In this document: positions 18,641-31,491 of the stretch, piece after piece
How the letters are laid out: the number at the start of each line of letters is the position of its first letter
Numbering within the stretch: position 1 is the first letter of the stretch
From: Kappaphycus alvarezii
Taxonomy: Eukaryota > Rhodophyta > Florideophyceae > Gigartinales > Solieriaceae
Direction of reading: 5' to 3'
Length of the DNA: 64,000 bases
Assembly (NCBI GenBank): GCA_002205965.3
Contig: NADL03000746.1
Location: 62,001-126,000, forward strand
The notes under the pieces: generated by a model
What the model saw: the letters and a program-made list of their open reading frames with translations, nothing else
Told to the model about the DNA's origin: nothing
Database searches by the model: none
Made by a program: the position numbers and the translations under genes

Positions 18641-21000
18641 CTAGGCCTTACTGAATACTGATTCATGGGCAATCAGTATTGTATCCCATAATGAGTGTTC
18701 TCTCACGCGGCCATATGGTTCCCATAGGATCCTAGACCTTTCCACCAACGCGGCACGCAAAATTGATTCACCTGAGACCTCCACGAACCTATTCGTTAGG
18801 TTTGCTTCGTTCAATAGATCCACTATATCATTGTTTATCATACTCTGGTTGACTCCGCATATTAACCGCAACAGTGGAGCCTTGCCTCCGCTATCACGGC
18901 TTCTATAACCATAAAGTACTCGAGGAGGCGCGTCGGCCCAATTACCGCAATTTATGCGACGTACCTCTTGATATTGTGCCTAATACTCCCCACTATCCTC
19001 CCTGCTCTTCGTTTATCCAATGTTGCGGAAGTAAGGTGCGCTTATTGAGGCCACTGAGCAGATCAATCTGCAGCATAAGGTACTTAACCACAGGAGTCGA
19101 GTCTTTCTGCTGTATATAGCTGGAGACAAATGCACAAATAGCGACGCTACAATACGGAGCCATCCAATGAAGCGGTTGACTGATCTGAGAGCTGCGGCCT
19201 CGACGCTGTACAGCGGATAGTCCAGCTCCTTCTTTCGGGTCAAAATATCAATGGTCCTGCATACGCTTGTATGTCATGGTATCCGTCGATGCGCACATTC
19301 TGCTATTCGTCCTGTGTGACACTGAGTCCGTAAAAGTGGAAGTTATCTGGTATATAAAACATGGTGCCGAGTTTATGACTTTTCGTGATCCTCTAAATGA
19401 CGTTGTAAAGCATGTCCAGGTCTCTTCCGAACATGATGTCATCCAATACCTTAACTACGATGATCTAAGCCTTGCCAGCTGGCTTAGGTTACATGACCCA
19501 ATTACGCAATGTTGAAAGCTTGAAGCGCGTCATCGCTAAATCGTTGCCATTTAGGGCATGAATTAGCTGGTTCGAGTGCAGCTGAAAACAGCAGCCAACA
19601 GGTCATATGCCGGAATTTTCATTACAGGGGTGCCACCACGTACACATATCGATGCGCGGATGTCTGGAGGAATGTGCTCTTGAAGTCGATTTTGGCCAGG
19701 GTCCAACGAAACGGAATGGAGAGCAACAGTAAGATGCGGTTTCAGAATAGGGAGGTTCTTGTCAAGTCGGTCTTGCAGATTTCCTTTTGGCGGGATTTGT
19801 GACCATGTAAAGCGATGCGGGACTTAAGGGTGAGATATCCGTCTTTAAACTGCTTCAAATTGTATAATACTTGAGTGGTCATTATATTCGCTTTTATTTG
19901 TGTCTCCAACACTTACAAATCCCTGATTTGTTTCATGGACGAAAGTTCGTCCTTCTGTTACGCATAGTCGGAGCCAAACTGAAAAAATCCTTGAGATTGA
20001 TGCAGCACGAACTCAATAGTTCTGAAATTTCGGTAATATTGTTCGATAAGCTGCCTCTCCGTGCTCTGCAGTTCCTGTCCAGGTAAAAGTTCTAATAGTT
20101 CAACTTCGTCTGCTTCGATATGGGGTCCAGTGCAAGATTCTTCCCGATGCGCTCCTTCTTGGTCCAGTTGTGCTGCGACATATTTTCAAACTTATTCCTG
20201 AAGTAGGAGTTACTCCTTGTCGCCATCATGGTATTGTATGTCGGACTTACCAGTCTGCATTTCTTGTTTAAGGACGGTTCCGGGGTAGAACTAGTTGTCC
20301 ATAAGAAAGTAAACTTCGATGGTGTAGCCAACTGTAGGCGACTGAAGTCCGAAGCTATCCTGTTCATGGTCTTACTTTTCGTCTTCTTCCTGGTCTGTGG
20401 CGCGATTTTCCGCTTGGTCGGTGTCTGAATGACCTTTTCGTCTTTCATCTGGTGTATAGAGTCTTCTTAGTTAAGGCCTAGCTCCTCAATCTCATTTTTA
20501 ACGGCAGTTTCTAGCTCCTCATTCTGTATAGCGGGCCCTATGTCTCCGATGGCTACATTGATCTTCCAGTCCCTAGTTTCTGGAATGGTTACAGAGCGTT
20601 TATGGAGATCAAATGCCAGTTCGGGACGTTTATCCGTCCAGTGGCCACTCTCCTACTTTTCTTTCTTCATAGATAACTGAAACAGAAATCCCACTGCGAT
20701 TGGAGTTTCCTGGATGCTCTTGGAACGGAGAATTAGCGTGAGCCAGCATTTGGCCAGCATGTTGTTATGTGAATCAATGAGATCTTGTGTTAGCAAACTT
20801 GGTGACTGCTTGGCCTGAATGGATCGCGGTTAAACGCTAACCAGCTCGAGCGCTGAAAGTGTATCGTCACCATAGGGGCTGTTTGAAATTCTGATGGCTC
20901 TTTGAACATTGAACTGACCATCTAGTTCCTTCCGCCATTCGAGATGGTCTTCAGAAGTTTTAATAAATCTAGAATGATTCTGTGCTTCGATTGTAGCACT
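18641..21000 (-). pseudogene. Decayed Ty1/copia pol (integrase C-terminus, reverse transcriptase, RNase H)
   Basis: On the minus strand, from right to left: the integrase-polymerase linker (TPTKRKIAPQTRKKTKSK), polymerase start (AKIDFKSTFLQTSAHRYVYV, motif A block DxKxAFL in degraded form), DDIMFGRDLDMLYNV (motif C DD), then FYIPDNFHFYGLSVTQDE (the Y-GL-I block of copia polymerases), WMAPYCSVAICAFVSSY and an RNase H-like tail at 18871-18641. Reading frames change often and many stops are present. Copia rather than gypsy because integrase precedes polymerase. No LTRs could be delimited. Confidence 0.6.
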
Positions 21001-22530
21001 TTTTTGTTGCAGGTCCAGATTTCATTGCTTTCCAGCATCATTTTTATGTCAGTATACGTCGAGTGATTGAAGCAATAGAAAAGTGGAGCAAAAGTCTCGA
21101 TAAATGGTTGCGGTTAATGCGGTATCGACCATTTCAATGTTAATGAAATTAAGGAAGGAATATGAAATGCATTTTGTGGCTTTGTGATTTCCAAACGAGT
21201 AGTGAATAACTGAGAAGGATCTGTTGTTGTTTTATATGCGTCCGAAAGGATCAAGATTATGATAAATTTTTTTGACGTCTAATTGTACCTAGCAGACGGA
21301 AAGTTTTATGTTGTGCTTTAATTTATGCTACATCGCGGTGAAATGCCGGACTTATTAAAAGTATCATGAAAACGAAAGAAAAATCTTCAGTAGATATAAA
21401 TTAATCCCACTAATTCGCTTTCTTGCGTTAGTTGGTAAGTGGTAGTTTTCATGAACACAGGCAATACATTTTAAGAAAATTATTTCATCTGGCCCATTCT
21501 CTGCTTGCTAGTAGAGGGTAGTTCCATCCTCAGCTTCCGCAATAATTCACCTTAATCCACACTTCTAAATAAGTTGAGTTCATTTCAGCTATACTATCGG
21601 TTAGATTGATTGGGGCCCCTTGTTCCGCCAAAAAATCTTTTCCTTCCTCTACAGTAAAAGATACTGAAAAAAATTTTGAATTAACCATAGGTTTCATTTT
21701 TAATTTTTCCAGAGATTTTCTTCTGGCACTTGTCCAACCTCCTCAAATAATCAGCTTTGAGGCCCAATACTGCAGTATATGCAACCTTGGATTAAAAATT
21801 CCTTAAATTGGTTTTTTAGTAAGTGGGAAGAAATTTTTTCAAAAGAAGCCAACCATACAATAAAAAGCCCTTTCCGGGTGGAGACTGTTTAGGGTTTGAT
21901 GAAGCATACTCGTTTTGGTTTCGTAGCACTCGAAACAATTGTTGCGGATGTATGCACCAGGTTGATCTAATACTACGTGAGAAGGTTAGAGAACAGAATT
22001 ATTTCAATGAATGCAGTGCGCTTAGGAGCATTATTTACATCACCGAGTCATCCATATCCTTTCGAGGGTGTATTTGGCTTTCCTCCAATCCGGAAATTTC
22101 TATTATATTACAATGGTCACGAATCAACCAATAAAATCTCTCCTCACACAAAAAAAGCAGTATAAAATTTCGAGGAAAGCTACCGCACTGAATTTGAAAA
22201 TACAGCACCTGTCTTTATTTCAAAAGTTAACGGTATCGACATAGCCAATTGCTAAATATCCCACCTCTGGTCTCAACACCCTCCCCCATCGGTACATGCT
22301 TACCAATTCAACCGGCATAAGCCTCAATCAGGAGAACCACTCTTTGCCAGAGCTATTCGAGCTGTCGAGCAGTCATTTCAGGCTCCATGCAGCAAAATAA
22401 CACTCTCAAAACCACGACTCACTATATCATTGAAAATTATTCCTAAAACATTACCATAAAGTCATAGCCCGTAGCGTATACTAGATTAAAGTACCGCAAA
22501 TTTCCTAGTTAAAAATCAAACTACACTCCT
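21001..22530. other. AT-rich interval without recognised genes
   Basis: Short open frames only, none with a recognisable motif. It could hold the decayed N-terminal half of the minus-strand copia remnant. Confidence 0.4.
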
Positions 22531-22539
22531 TAGCTCATA

Positions 22540-25100
22540 TTTATCAAAGGTACAGTGGAATCAATCAACGCACGTGACCACAAAAAATCCGATGCCGAAC
22601 TACTTGATGTCCCCGTCCAGCTCAAGTCGCATACGGACAAACGAGATGTGCTCCAAGGGGTCCCGATTGACTCCATCCCCGCGGAGGTAGCCAAACTATT
22701 CATGCAACAGGACGGGGAATTCACTTCATTCCAACTCATCAAGAAGGTGTAGGTGCATTTAGAAAACACCGAAGTCAGCTCGACCGATACTTTAAAATTG
22801 TCTGCGAAAAATAGGGCTCTGGAAAGGTCAAGACATTGAGGCTTACGTCAAACACCATATAGAAATAAGAGCACCACTTATCGCCGCTAAGTATCTCTAA
22901 ATCAATAATACAGGCTCTCCTATGATTGCGAGACTCAAGAGAGACCAGGAATAGTCTCTAATGCAATATACATGCTGGTAAAAAAACAAATCGACCCCAA
23001 AGACTTTTTGTCCACCAATAACGAACTACTAGCATTCCCGACTTATCACGGCTCTTTTTCGTCCTTTCATCCCTCTACAGCAGAAAAATTGCTTAAAACC
23101 AATTCTCAATCCAGAATTGATCAGAATAACTCCGCCTCGGCCCTCGAAGCCGCACGAATCTTTCTAAACTTGCCAATATCAATAACCATGTGCACGGCCA
23201 ACCTGCGTCATATGCTGACAGATATCGTGAACCTAACTAGCCTAACCGAAATTCAGGCAAAATTAAAGCCGAATAATCTCGGAGAGAATACTTCTATCTT
23301 TTCGGGTACTTCCATAATATCATAGACTGATTCACAGATAACGAATATAGAAAAAGCGACCGGCTTTACAGTACGTATTTCCTCGACTCTATCGCTCATC
23401 TCAGCCTCCTCAAAACACCCTCTCCTTCCATGTAACACCTACACTTCCCTATCTTTACTCTCACCGTAAAAATACCATTTGCTCGCATTACCCTTCCTGC
23501 CTCAGTCAATGTGGACCTGAAACGCAACTTCATATTTTTCCGCGTTTTGCCCTCTCTAAGCTGGCCAGTGATCTTAACTGTCTATTTATAATTTTACACA
23601 CAGAACCACCAAGGTGTATACTTACGCACTGGAAAGCCGACATACCTGTATCCGAGCAGTGTTACATCGCACAACCGGAACACTTCCCAACAGATTCGGC
23701 CCCACATAAGACCACATTTCTATGCTTACGGTCAGAAATAAGTAAAGCACTGCGTTATAACAGCCAACATCACCTCCACATCTTAGGAAAACGACTTCCA
23801 TCTATTCCTTCGCAAAATTCAACTTAATTACACCTTCACCTCTACAGCGCCAAAACGCAACTCTAATACCACCAAGACCACAAAAGTGGGCTAAATGGGT
23901 AAAAAAGCGTCCATCAAAGCTGCTACTGTACCCTAAAATCAATATGACTAACGAAAGCCGCCATTGGAATCTAATCGTTAAACATGCCCCCGCCGCAACC
24001 CAAATCATGTTACGAAAACGAACAATTTCAGGTCTGCCACATTTCCTCCGTAACCATTTCCTCCTCGCTGAATTGCTCCTATGTAATAGCCGCAAGCTCA
24101 TCTATTTACGACAATAAACAGAAAGCAAGTATTACAGCATCGGGTCTTATGTCATGGCCGACATCTGTGGACAAATACGGTCCGTTTTCGAACACGGCAA
24201 CATCTACTCCCTTATATTATTGGATGCTGAAAGCCAGTAGCTCTACGTTTATTTTATACCATCACGAGACAACTTTTAGCGCTTTATATCGCTGCACTTG
24301 CCGTAGTAAAAACAACACACATCACACCTCGCCACATCATCCATGTTTACAACGAACAGGAGATCCTCAGCAACAAATTTACTTGCCTTATACTAAAGCA
24401 ACGGTAGGCACCTCAAAAAGCGAACCATTCACCAACCGCAGAAGAACTCACGCGCCGAACGGATCAATCTCATGCTTAAAAATACCACAGGAGCTGCCAT
24501 CAAACCCAGAAACCAGACAGACTGCGTTTGAAAAGAATCCCTTCAAGATGATGTAATTAAGAACAACATCATGAGAAACTCGGCTACCGAAAATATCCTT
24601 ACGAAATATGTTTGATCAGTCCCCCACGCCTCGCACTACTCTCCGTTTTCGGAGTTACGGCCACATAACCATCCAAAAATGCTATGGAAAATGGACTACA
24701 GAGCGAAAAAAATACAGTAAATGAAGGCTCCAGACGATTCATTCATACACATGTGAAACCCACCCACCGAAAGTTATCTCCAATTACAGGCTGCTGACTT
24801 CCACCCATAAAACCCTAGACGAGAGCCGGCCCGAACCATAATTATCGAATCATACCCCCAGCGACTTACCGATAACTCGCAAATTAACCTTCGGGCCCAA
24901 ACGTATGCAGAAACGGCGCGATGTTCCGAGGCCCTCAATACAGGAATAGACATGTTGGACATAAGAAATACCCTGATCTTCAAAATAAGCCCCTTTACGA
25001 TGAAGAATTGCTACAAGGGCTCCTCTACTTTCCATTGGTCTCAACTATTTCTGTTCTCTCTGAGAACAGTGCCTGAATTCGTACTAAAACCATGCTGCAG
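22540..25100 (+). pseudogene. Decayed Ty1/copia gag-integrase remnant
   Basis: The first part (22555-23325) gives helical, charged segments such as RVLQGVPIDSIPAEVAKLFM-like frames and MCTANLRHMLTDIVNL that could be gag. From about 24140 the copia integrase pattern is readable across frames: VMADICGQIRSVFEHGNIYS with LILLDAES (core Asp region), then NSRAERINLMLKNTTGAA (the PQ-N--AER-N--L block with catalytic Glu), LSVFGVTAT and FIHTHVKPTHRKL (integrase C-terminal block). Many stops and frameshifts. Orientation is opposite to the 18.6-21 kb remnant, so these are two insertions. Confidence 0.45.
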
Positions 25101-28100
25101 ACTACACTAACACTTATTTGTATATATACATATATTGTCCGTGAAATCTTCGTATTCGCTACACATAATGGTATTAAGCTAGGTAGTTTATGCATTTTCG
25201 TGGCCTACCTAAACAAACCTTATACCCACGAGAAAAACGGTACACATGACCGAGCCACCCAGGGTTTATGATGAGTTGCTCCACCGTATAAAAACTATAA
25301 TCCTCCCCCATAACATTTGTAGTGCCCCAACTGCCGTCCATAATTACGAAAATTGTCTTATGCTTTATGTTATGTCACAAATATACCGTAAAATACATGC
25401 TTAATTGTTGTATTTCACTTCACAAGCCTTACAGATTTACTTCAATTTTCTGCAACTATTGCACTGTAGATTCAATCCATCGGTAACCTAATAACTAGAA
25501 TTACTAGGCACCTTGCTGTCATTACACCTTCCCTTACAGTTCTGATCAGAGCGTTTGACCCTACCGGTTGTACCAACACTTGGAATAGTTACAGGCGAGT
25601 TGTACACTGGGATATTATATCATTAATTTACCAATCAAAAGCTGCCTTGTTATCCCATGCCACCTGGACCAATGCACTTCTTACATCTCTTCGAAGTATG
25701 TCACTCGTGCTGACTGCATTTATTATACCTTCAGGGCTGTTTTACTGTAAAAACTTTGCATTCACTACTGTTAGATTGCATTTTCCTTTAGTACATAGCT
25801 ATCTCTAGTTTTACACAAACCGTTTTTTGGAGCGCCCGGCTTAACCCAGCCAGCCTCAACCAAAGCTCTTTCTACCACATTCCTACCTAGATCTGCTCGT
25901 GTGCGCTTAACACCCCGAATTAATTCAGAAAATTCAAAAACACACCGTATTGTTCGCTGTGTCCATAAACTACTTTCCACCAGCATAAATTCTGCAAACA
26001 TTACTTCAAAAAAACTCTTCAGAGTCCTCTGACTCATTAATGACATCATAAATCTCGGTCTCCCTACAAATTGTTTGAAAAGGCACATTTATTGCAAAAC
26101 CGCCCAAGGTTAAATCCATCTTCCAGCCACCTGAAATTCTAGCCCTTCTTCAGAACCCAGAATGACGCACAAAAATACACCCCTCAGGACTATACCTAAA
26201 AATCAGAAATGGTAGGAATCCATCAACGCACCCACACTCCGGCTTGAGTCCAAATTCCTATACAAATAAATACTCAGCATTCTCCAGTACTTCACTGATA
26301 GCTTGTTTCGAGATATACAATACGATATCAAAAAAGTGGCAGAATACGGGCAATATTTTTTCACATTACATCAATTCCATCTAAAAATGCTCATACACCA
26401 ATTAAATTGTACCTCAACCCAGGCAGTCCCTATAGCGAAACTTCCCTAAAACGCCCACCTCCACCCTCTTTCCGCCTACTCCGATTACAGACTCGCTAAC
26501 CGTGTCGACCTATGTAGACCACATTAACGCGAAACCACAATAATCCTCTGAGGATTTCGTCAATTACCTGGTCTAACATGAAGCAACACATCGTCGTCAA
26601 AAGTACGTCCAAATATGAAGGCAGAGATGCGTCCGGCACTATGAAAGAACTTCCTGGCTTCACAAGAACCTAACCGACTTCGGCGTTTCTTCCGAAAGAC
26701 CAAAAAAATTCATCATCGGCAATTTTACCAATATTTATATCTAGAACAGCAGCTCAAGAATAGAAAAAAGCAACATAATCGAAACTAAATACCATCAAAT
26801 ATGTGTAAAGAAACTTGTCCACTACGATTTTTTCGTTTTCTACACACTTAAGTCCGTCAGCGAGCTCTAGTTTCAATAAGGACCTGTTATTTTCAAGTGC
26901 ATCTTTCAATTTGACCCCAAAATTCATTCCCTTTGTGAACATCAAATTTACTGCGATCCCTAGTTCTATTTTATGTTTGAAATATTTTGTCCTTTACTTT
27001 GAGAAGAAGCTCTTTAATTTGTGATCCACTCTTTCTCTAACTTCAATTCCATCATATTTTCAGTCAGATTGAAGAAGATTCAAACCAAAGTATGGTCTTG
27101 ATATTAACGTCCGAGTAGTCCGTGAAAACTACTGAAAAAAATACCTTATTTAGAAAGATATAACAGCGTCATGAAGCATCAGCCCTACAAGCAGCCACCC
27201 CATTAATTAATCCGAACAATCCCTCAGTTTTATATCTTAATTACCAACCTCTACCTGTCTTGCAGCTTCAAAAAATCAACCAAGGCACCAGGCTACGTCA
27301 AAAGCCTAGCTTTGATGGTGAATGGTCCTACGGATTACGAACAATACCCCAGGGAATTAAATATGTAACGCGGAAGGGAATAGGTTCGTATTCAATGTTT
27401 CGAGAGAAGACAAGGGATGTAAAGGAGAATGAGGTGGATAAGGAACGCTCTGAAGATTAAAAAAATTGGGTGTATCCGTGGTAGTCATTGGAATAAAACA
27501 TAGGGGAATTTTTTATGGAGTATAAAGGACAAAGTGAGATTGTTACTGTCATTCTAGCTCAGACTCCTTGGTTGGGGATAGAGGGAAGGTTTAGAATCAT
27601 GAGGAAGAAATGGATAATCTAAATATGTCTGAGGAGGCTATCAACGATCATGAGCTGTTGGAGGGATTTGTTGGAGCTGCATTGCACAGCTCATTGATAA
27701 TATGAATATTTTGGAGTAGTGTTTTGGTTTTAACTTCTAAAATGGTGACTGTTGGCAGTAAATATAGATAAAATATCTAGTATTACCCATTATACGCCAA
27801 AAAGGACATTAAATTCAGTTTAGATGATCAATTTTTTGTATCTGAGACGTAAAAGCTAACCTAAAAGTATATTTAGGTGATTAGAGTGCTTCTTCGAGAG
27901 GTTGTCAAGACATTTGGGGAAAATTTTCAACGAAAGACCCCTAAATAGTTGGAAGGGGAAATCGACTTTCGATAAAAAAGTGGTTTTTTTACGTTATTCA
28001 ATTGTCGTAAAAGACAAAAATTGTCCCTTCTACATCTTTTGACAGCTCTTTGACACCTTTATTCATCCAATTCTTTTTCTCACACAACTACACTGCGGTA

Positions 28101-28900
28101 GCACTTTTTTCGCTGGCAACACCTCCTTCTAGAGATAACTGGTTCGGGAATTCTCATCCGCGCAGATTTGTGCCTACCAATATCCCTGATCATGTGCAGA
28201 AGCCAAAGGTTTGCATACAATAAATTCTATCAGAGCACAGAAATTACGATTAGCTAAGATCAACATTGCAAAATCTAGAATCACCCACCACAGTGCCCAT
28301 ATTAATCTGCACCTGTACATATACCTCAACCTAGCTCCTAAAACTTTGAAAAGCCACCCAAACCAATACAAAAAGCATCAGCTTCAACGACCGTGAACCA
28401 ACTTGTTGACTGGCGAGATACTAATCAAACAAGAATAACAAAATCAAACGGAAACAATACTCACATTCGTTGAAAATAAATCAACCAATATATTTTGTCT
28501 TCAACGCAATAAAATATTAAGTATCAAGCCGGCTAGAAACGTTGCGGTAATTAAAGTAAAAATAGAGCCTCGGTCTTTACCCCACAAGTGACTGCCATGT
28601 ATCATGCAGACCTCTTCTCCACATAACATTACACAAAATTTTGGAAGTTTGTCCGTCTGAATCATTTCTTCAACAGTTACAGAGGATTGCCTGTTCCTGT
28701 CTCGAAAAGCAACCGTTTTACACATCTAGTAAGCAGAAAACCCAGAAAGCTCCCCCTCTCTACACGTACGGTACGATACAGTAATTGCACACATAGTTAC
28801 ATACACCAAAGCGCAACATAATGTACTGTCGGACTCTACCATTATGGTAGGCTTGGTACAGTATCAGGCAGCTTATTTTCTACATTGAATTAAACACAGG
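25101..28900. other. Long AT-rich stretch without recognised genes
   Basis: Nothing supports a gene. The only modestly protein-like frame is 26945-26754 on the minus strand (63 codons, VKLKDALENNRSLLKLELAD), without identity. Homopolymer A/T runs and many stops in all frames suggest old, decayed repeat sequence. Confidence 0.45.
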
Positions 28901-30041
28901 GAAGCACAAATAAATTAAATCAAACACTAAAGAGAACACTAATCAAATATAGCGTATAGCAGACCCCGCGTTCCAGTTTTCATACGCGGTCAGTAGCCGC
29001 CTCGAAATAGATGGTGAAACCAAAAGGGTTAGCTGAGTAAAAATTTGGAACAGATGGTTTTCATGAGATGGATAGCGTGCTAGCGTACCATACCAAATCA
29101 CACTGGAAATTGAGATACCGTCACTTGTCACGAGTCGTGACAGCTTTTCGGGGTCCATTCTTCTTTGGAATAGCGGCTTTGGGGGCGCATCTGCGCTCCC
29201 GAACAGTCTCGAATCGTTACTACTATCTCTGTAACATGAAATTAATGCTATCGCCTTCTCGTAGCAATTACGTTCCAATGTCCGAGAGATAAGTGGACAG
29301 CCAATTTATCAATCCCTAATCTTTACAAATATCCTATGGGAGCAAACACAACCTTGATATCGATGCAGTGTAAACCTTGCCATGCTGCGTATCTTGTAAG
29401 CTGTGTGTTGACAATGCGAAGAGCGAGCGAAGGACGCAAAATTATAGAACGACACGTGTGAAGAAAAAACTACGTAATATAATAAAGGTGTTGAAACAAT
29501 GAACAAATATGACTTTCAGTTGGGCCATGAAGGATGAAGAGAGGGCAGGAGCCCCGAGAGCAAGCGACATTTTGGGGAAACAGAAGTTTCGATAAAGGTT
29601 TCGGAGTTGGCGAATATATAGCCCTACTGAACCGGTTGTGATTCTAAACCGAGTCCTTCTGCGAAGGCGGTATGTCTGCTACGTTTCCATCATCAAAATT
29701 ACTTACAGTAAACAGATGCGGCCGATGCAGCCTTGAACGCGTGACTTGTTCGGAGTTGAGGATCACAGAGAAGTTCAACCCCTATTTTACAGTACTGTAA
29801 AAAAATATAGAACATGTTGTTCTATAACCATATATTCCTATATGGTGATGTAATGAGAGCGAATAACATGTCGATGGCGCTAATTGACGAAAAAATGCAA
29901 TAAAGCTAAACACATTATATGAAAACAACCCGTTCCAGAGTTATGTAAACATATTTGTATTACATATGTTAAAAAGAAAAATAAGATTTGAGTTGGCCAC
30001 CTCTAAGACCTACAAAGACGGCTATCACTGCAACCAAACCT
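28901..30041. other. Interval with short repeats, no recognised gene
   Basis: TTTGGAACAGATGGTTTTCAT at about 29046 is nearly the same as TTTGGAACAGATTGTTTTCAT at about 31309, same orientation, on both sides of the Tc1/mariner remnant. ACAGTACTGTA occurs at about 29791. Confidence 0.45.
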
Positions 30042-30908
30042 TTAATAGAAGTTTATCTTTCGTCTCTTGCTCTGAAGGAAATCATTTAACCGCTGCTGTA
30101 TTGAACCAGAGAGATATAAATTCGTCTCTGTCGACATATTATTCCATACATTCACAGAGGCAGCACGTAGGGTACTAAGATATTCATATTTCCTCTGTTC
30201 GGCATAAATCTCCCTGATTGTGATGATCAAAAGGGTTTCTTTGGGATTGAGATCGGTAGAATACGGCAGCAAATCCATCGTTCTAATTGCCTTCTCAGTT
30301 GACCACTCCCATACTGAAAAATCCAAGTGACACGGAGCCCCTTAAACATAAACGTAAACATAAAAAACTATTACACGAGCAGAGAATCATCACCAAGTGG
30401 GAGCAGGTCGTCCTGTACTTTTGATCGATAGGTCCACTGATTCTATAATCCTTCCATAAACGCTACTTCGCTCTTTTTACCCCGCAAACGCAGCCCAAAT
30501 CATTTAAGAATCCTCCCCACCCCGTCTTTTTGAAAATCACTACAGTTCGGCTTGAAGATTATGCCACTTACATGATTGACCGTTCGAAACTTCTAAATTG
30601 AATTTTTTCATCACTCCGAGCCACTTTGGCCCACTTCATTTGATCCCAAGTTACATATTGAGTTACCCGCTCAATAATTTTTTTGTCCTCAAATGTCTCT
30701 CTTTCATTGCGGCATTAGTTCTGTCGTCTTACTCTTGAGATGATGTGTCTCTAAAAGTATGTGGCAAACTCCTGCGGCCTTAATGTTGAGCTGCAGCGAC
30801 CTGAAGAGCTTCCTGGATCTCTTCATTCCTTTTTACGCTTCTCTGATTAGTCGGCTTCGAATCTGATGGCTGATATTTTTCGGCCTCTGGACCTCTTCTT
30901 GGAGCCAT
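30042..30908 (-). pseudogene. Tc1/mariner-type transposase remnant
   Basis: Starting at an ATG at 30908 (MAPRRGPEAEKYQPSDSKPT), about 289 codons long with frame changes. Readable blocks are WHNLQAEL followed by FSKR and MIWAAFAG (the FSKR--GG---MVW block), LLPLGDDSLLV, PCHLDF, then PYSTDLNPKETL (the SPDLNP-E block that carries the last catalytic acidic residue) and a C-terminal S--QRLNDFLQSKRRKINFY. Order and spacing fit a Tc1/mariner DD34E/D transposase, shortened relative to the usual about 340 residues. Function lost by stops and frameshifts. Confidence 0.72.
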
Positions 30909-31252
30909 ATCCCTTTTAATCCGACTAGAATGACACTACGACGTACCTTGAGCGTCCAATGCGTGCTGCAATGTCTGTTTGCGAGACGCAGTCGTGATTA
31001 TAAGCCAAAATCTAACCTTTTTCATAGCCACTGAGACGGCGACCTGGAGACATGATGAAGGTTTGATTACTGAGCGGGCGGAAACCACGATTGTTCCCCT
31101 GGTCCCTAGGAAGGCTTTGAAATCTCTTAGTTTAAGAGCTGTATTGTTTTGTGAGTATACCCGCCAAAACACAAAGTGCATGTATACTTTTTAACATCCC
31201 TAATACACTAATGCTTAGATCACTTGTGTAGCCGTGTTAAATATTTACGGGC

Positions 31253-31282
31253 TGTACAGTGAGGCACAGAAGTGTGCGTAAG
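31253..31282. repeat. Tc1/mariner-like terminal sequence (candidate)
   Basis: TACAGTGAGGCACAGAAGTG followed by TGCGTAAGG resembles terminal repeats of Tc1/mariner elements (CAGTG-GGCAC-AAAAGTG). It points rightward, so it does not bound the 30042-30908 transposase simply. No partner end was found. Confidence 0.35.
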
Positions 31283-31491
31283 GTATTCAGAAATGGTATT
31301 CAGTAACTTTGGAACAGATTGTTTTCATAGAATGCGGTTAGCTTCATTACAATTAGGGCATAAATGACTGTCCGTGATATCTCAAGTGCCTGTTGTGTAC
31401 GACATACCGTACAGAAGTAAAAATTACCACGTTTCGGCTTTTGCCTTTTTGTACACTATACAGCACATAACGGCTCTTTCCTCAGCTTACT

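Noticed and set aside
29044..31331. TTTGGAACAGATTGTTTTCAT direct repeats as the ends of the Tc1/mariner element
   Set aside because: They are direct rather than inverted and do not flank the transposase at matching distances.
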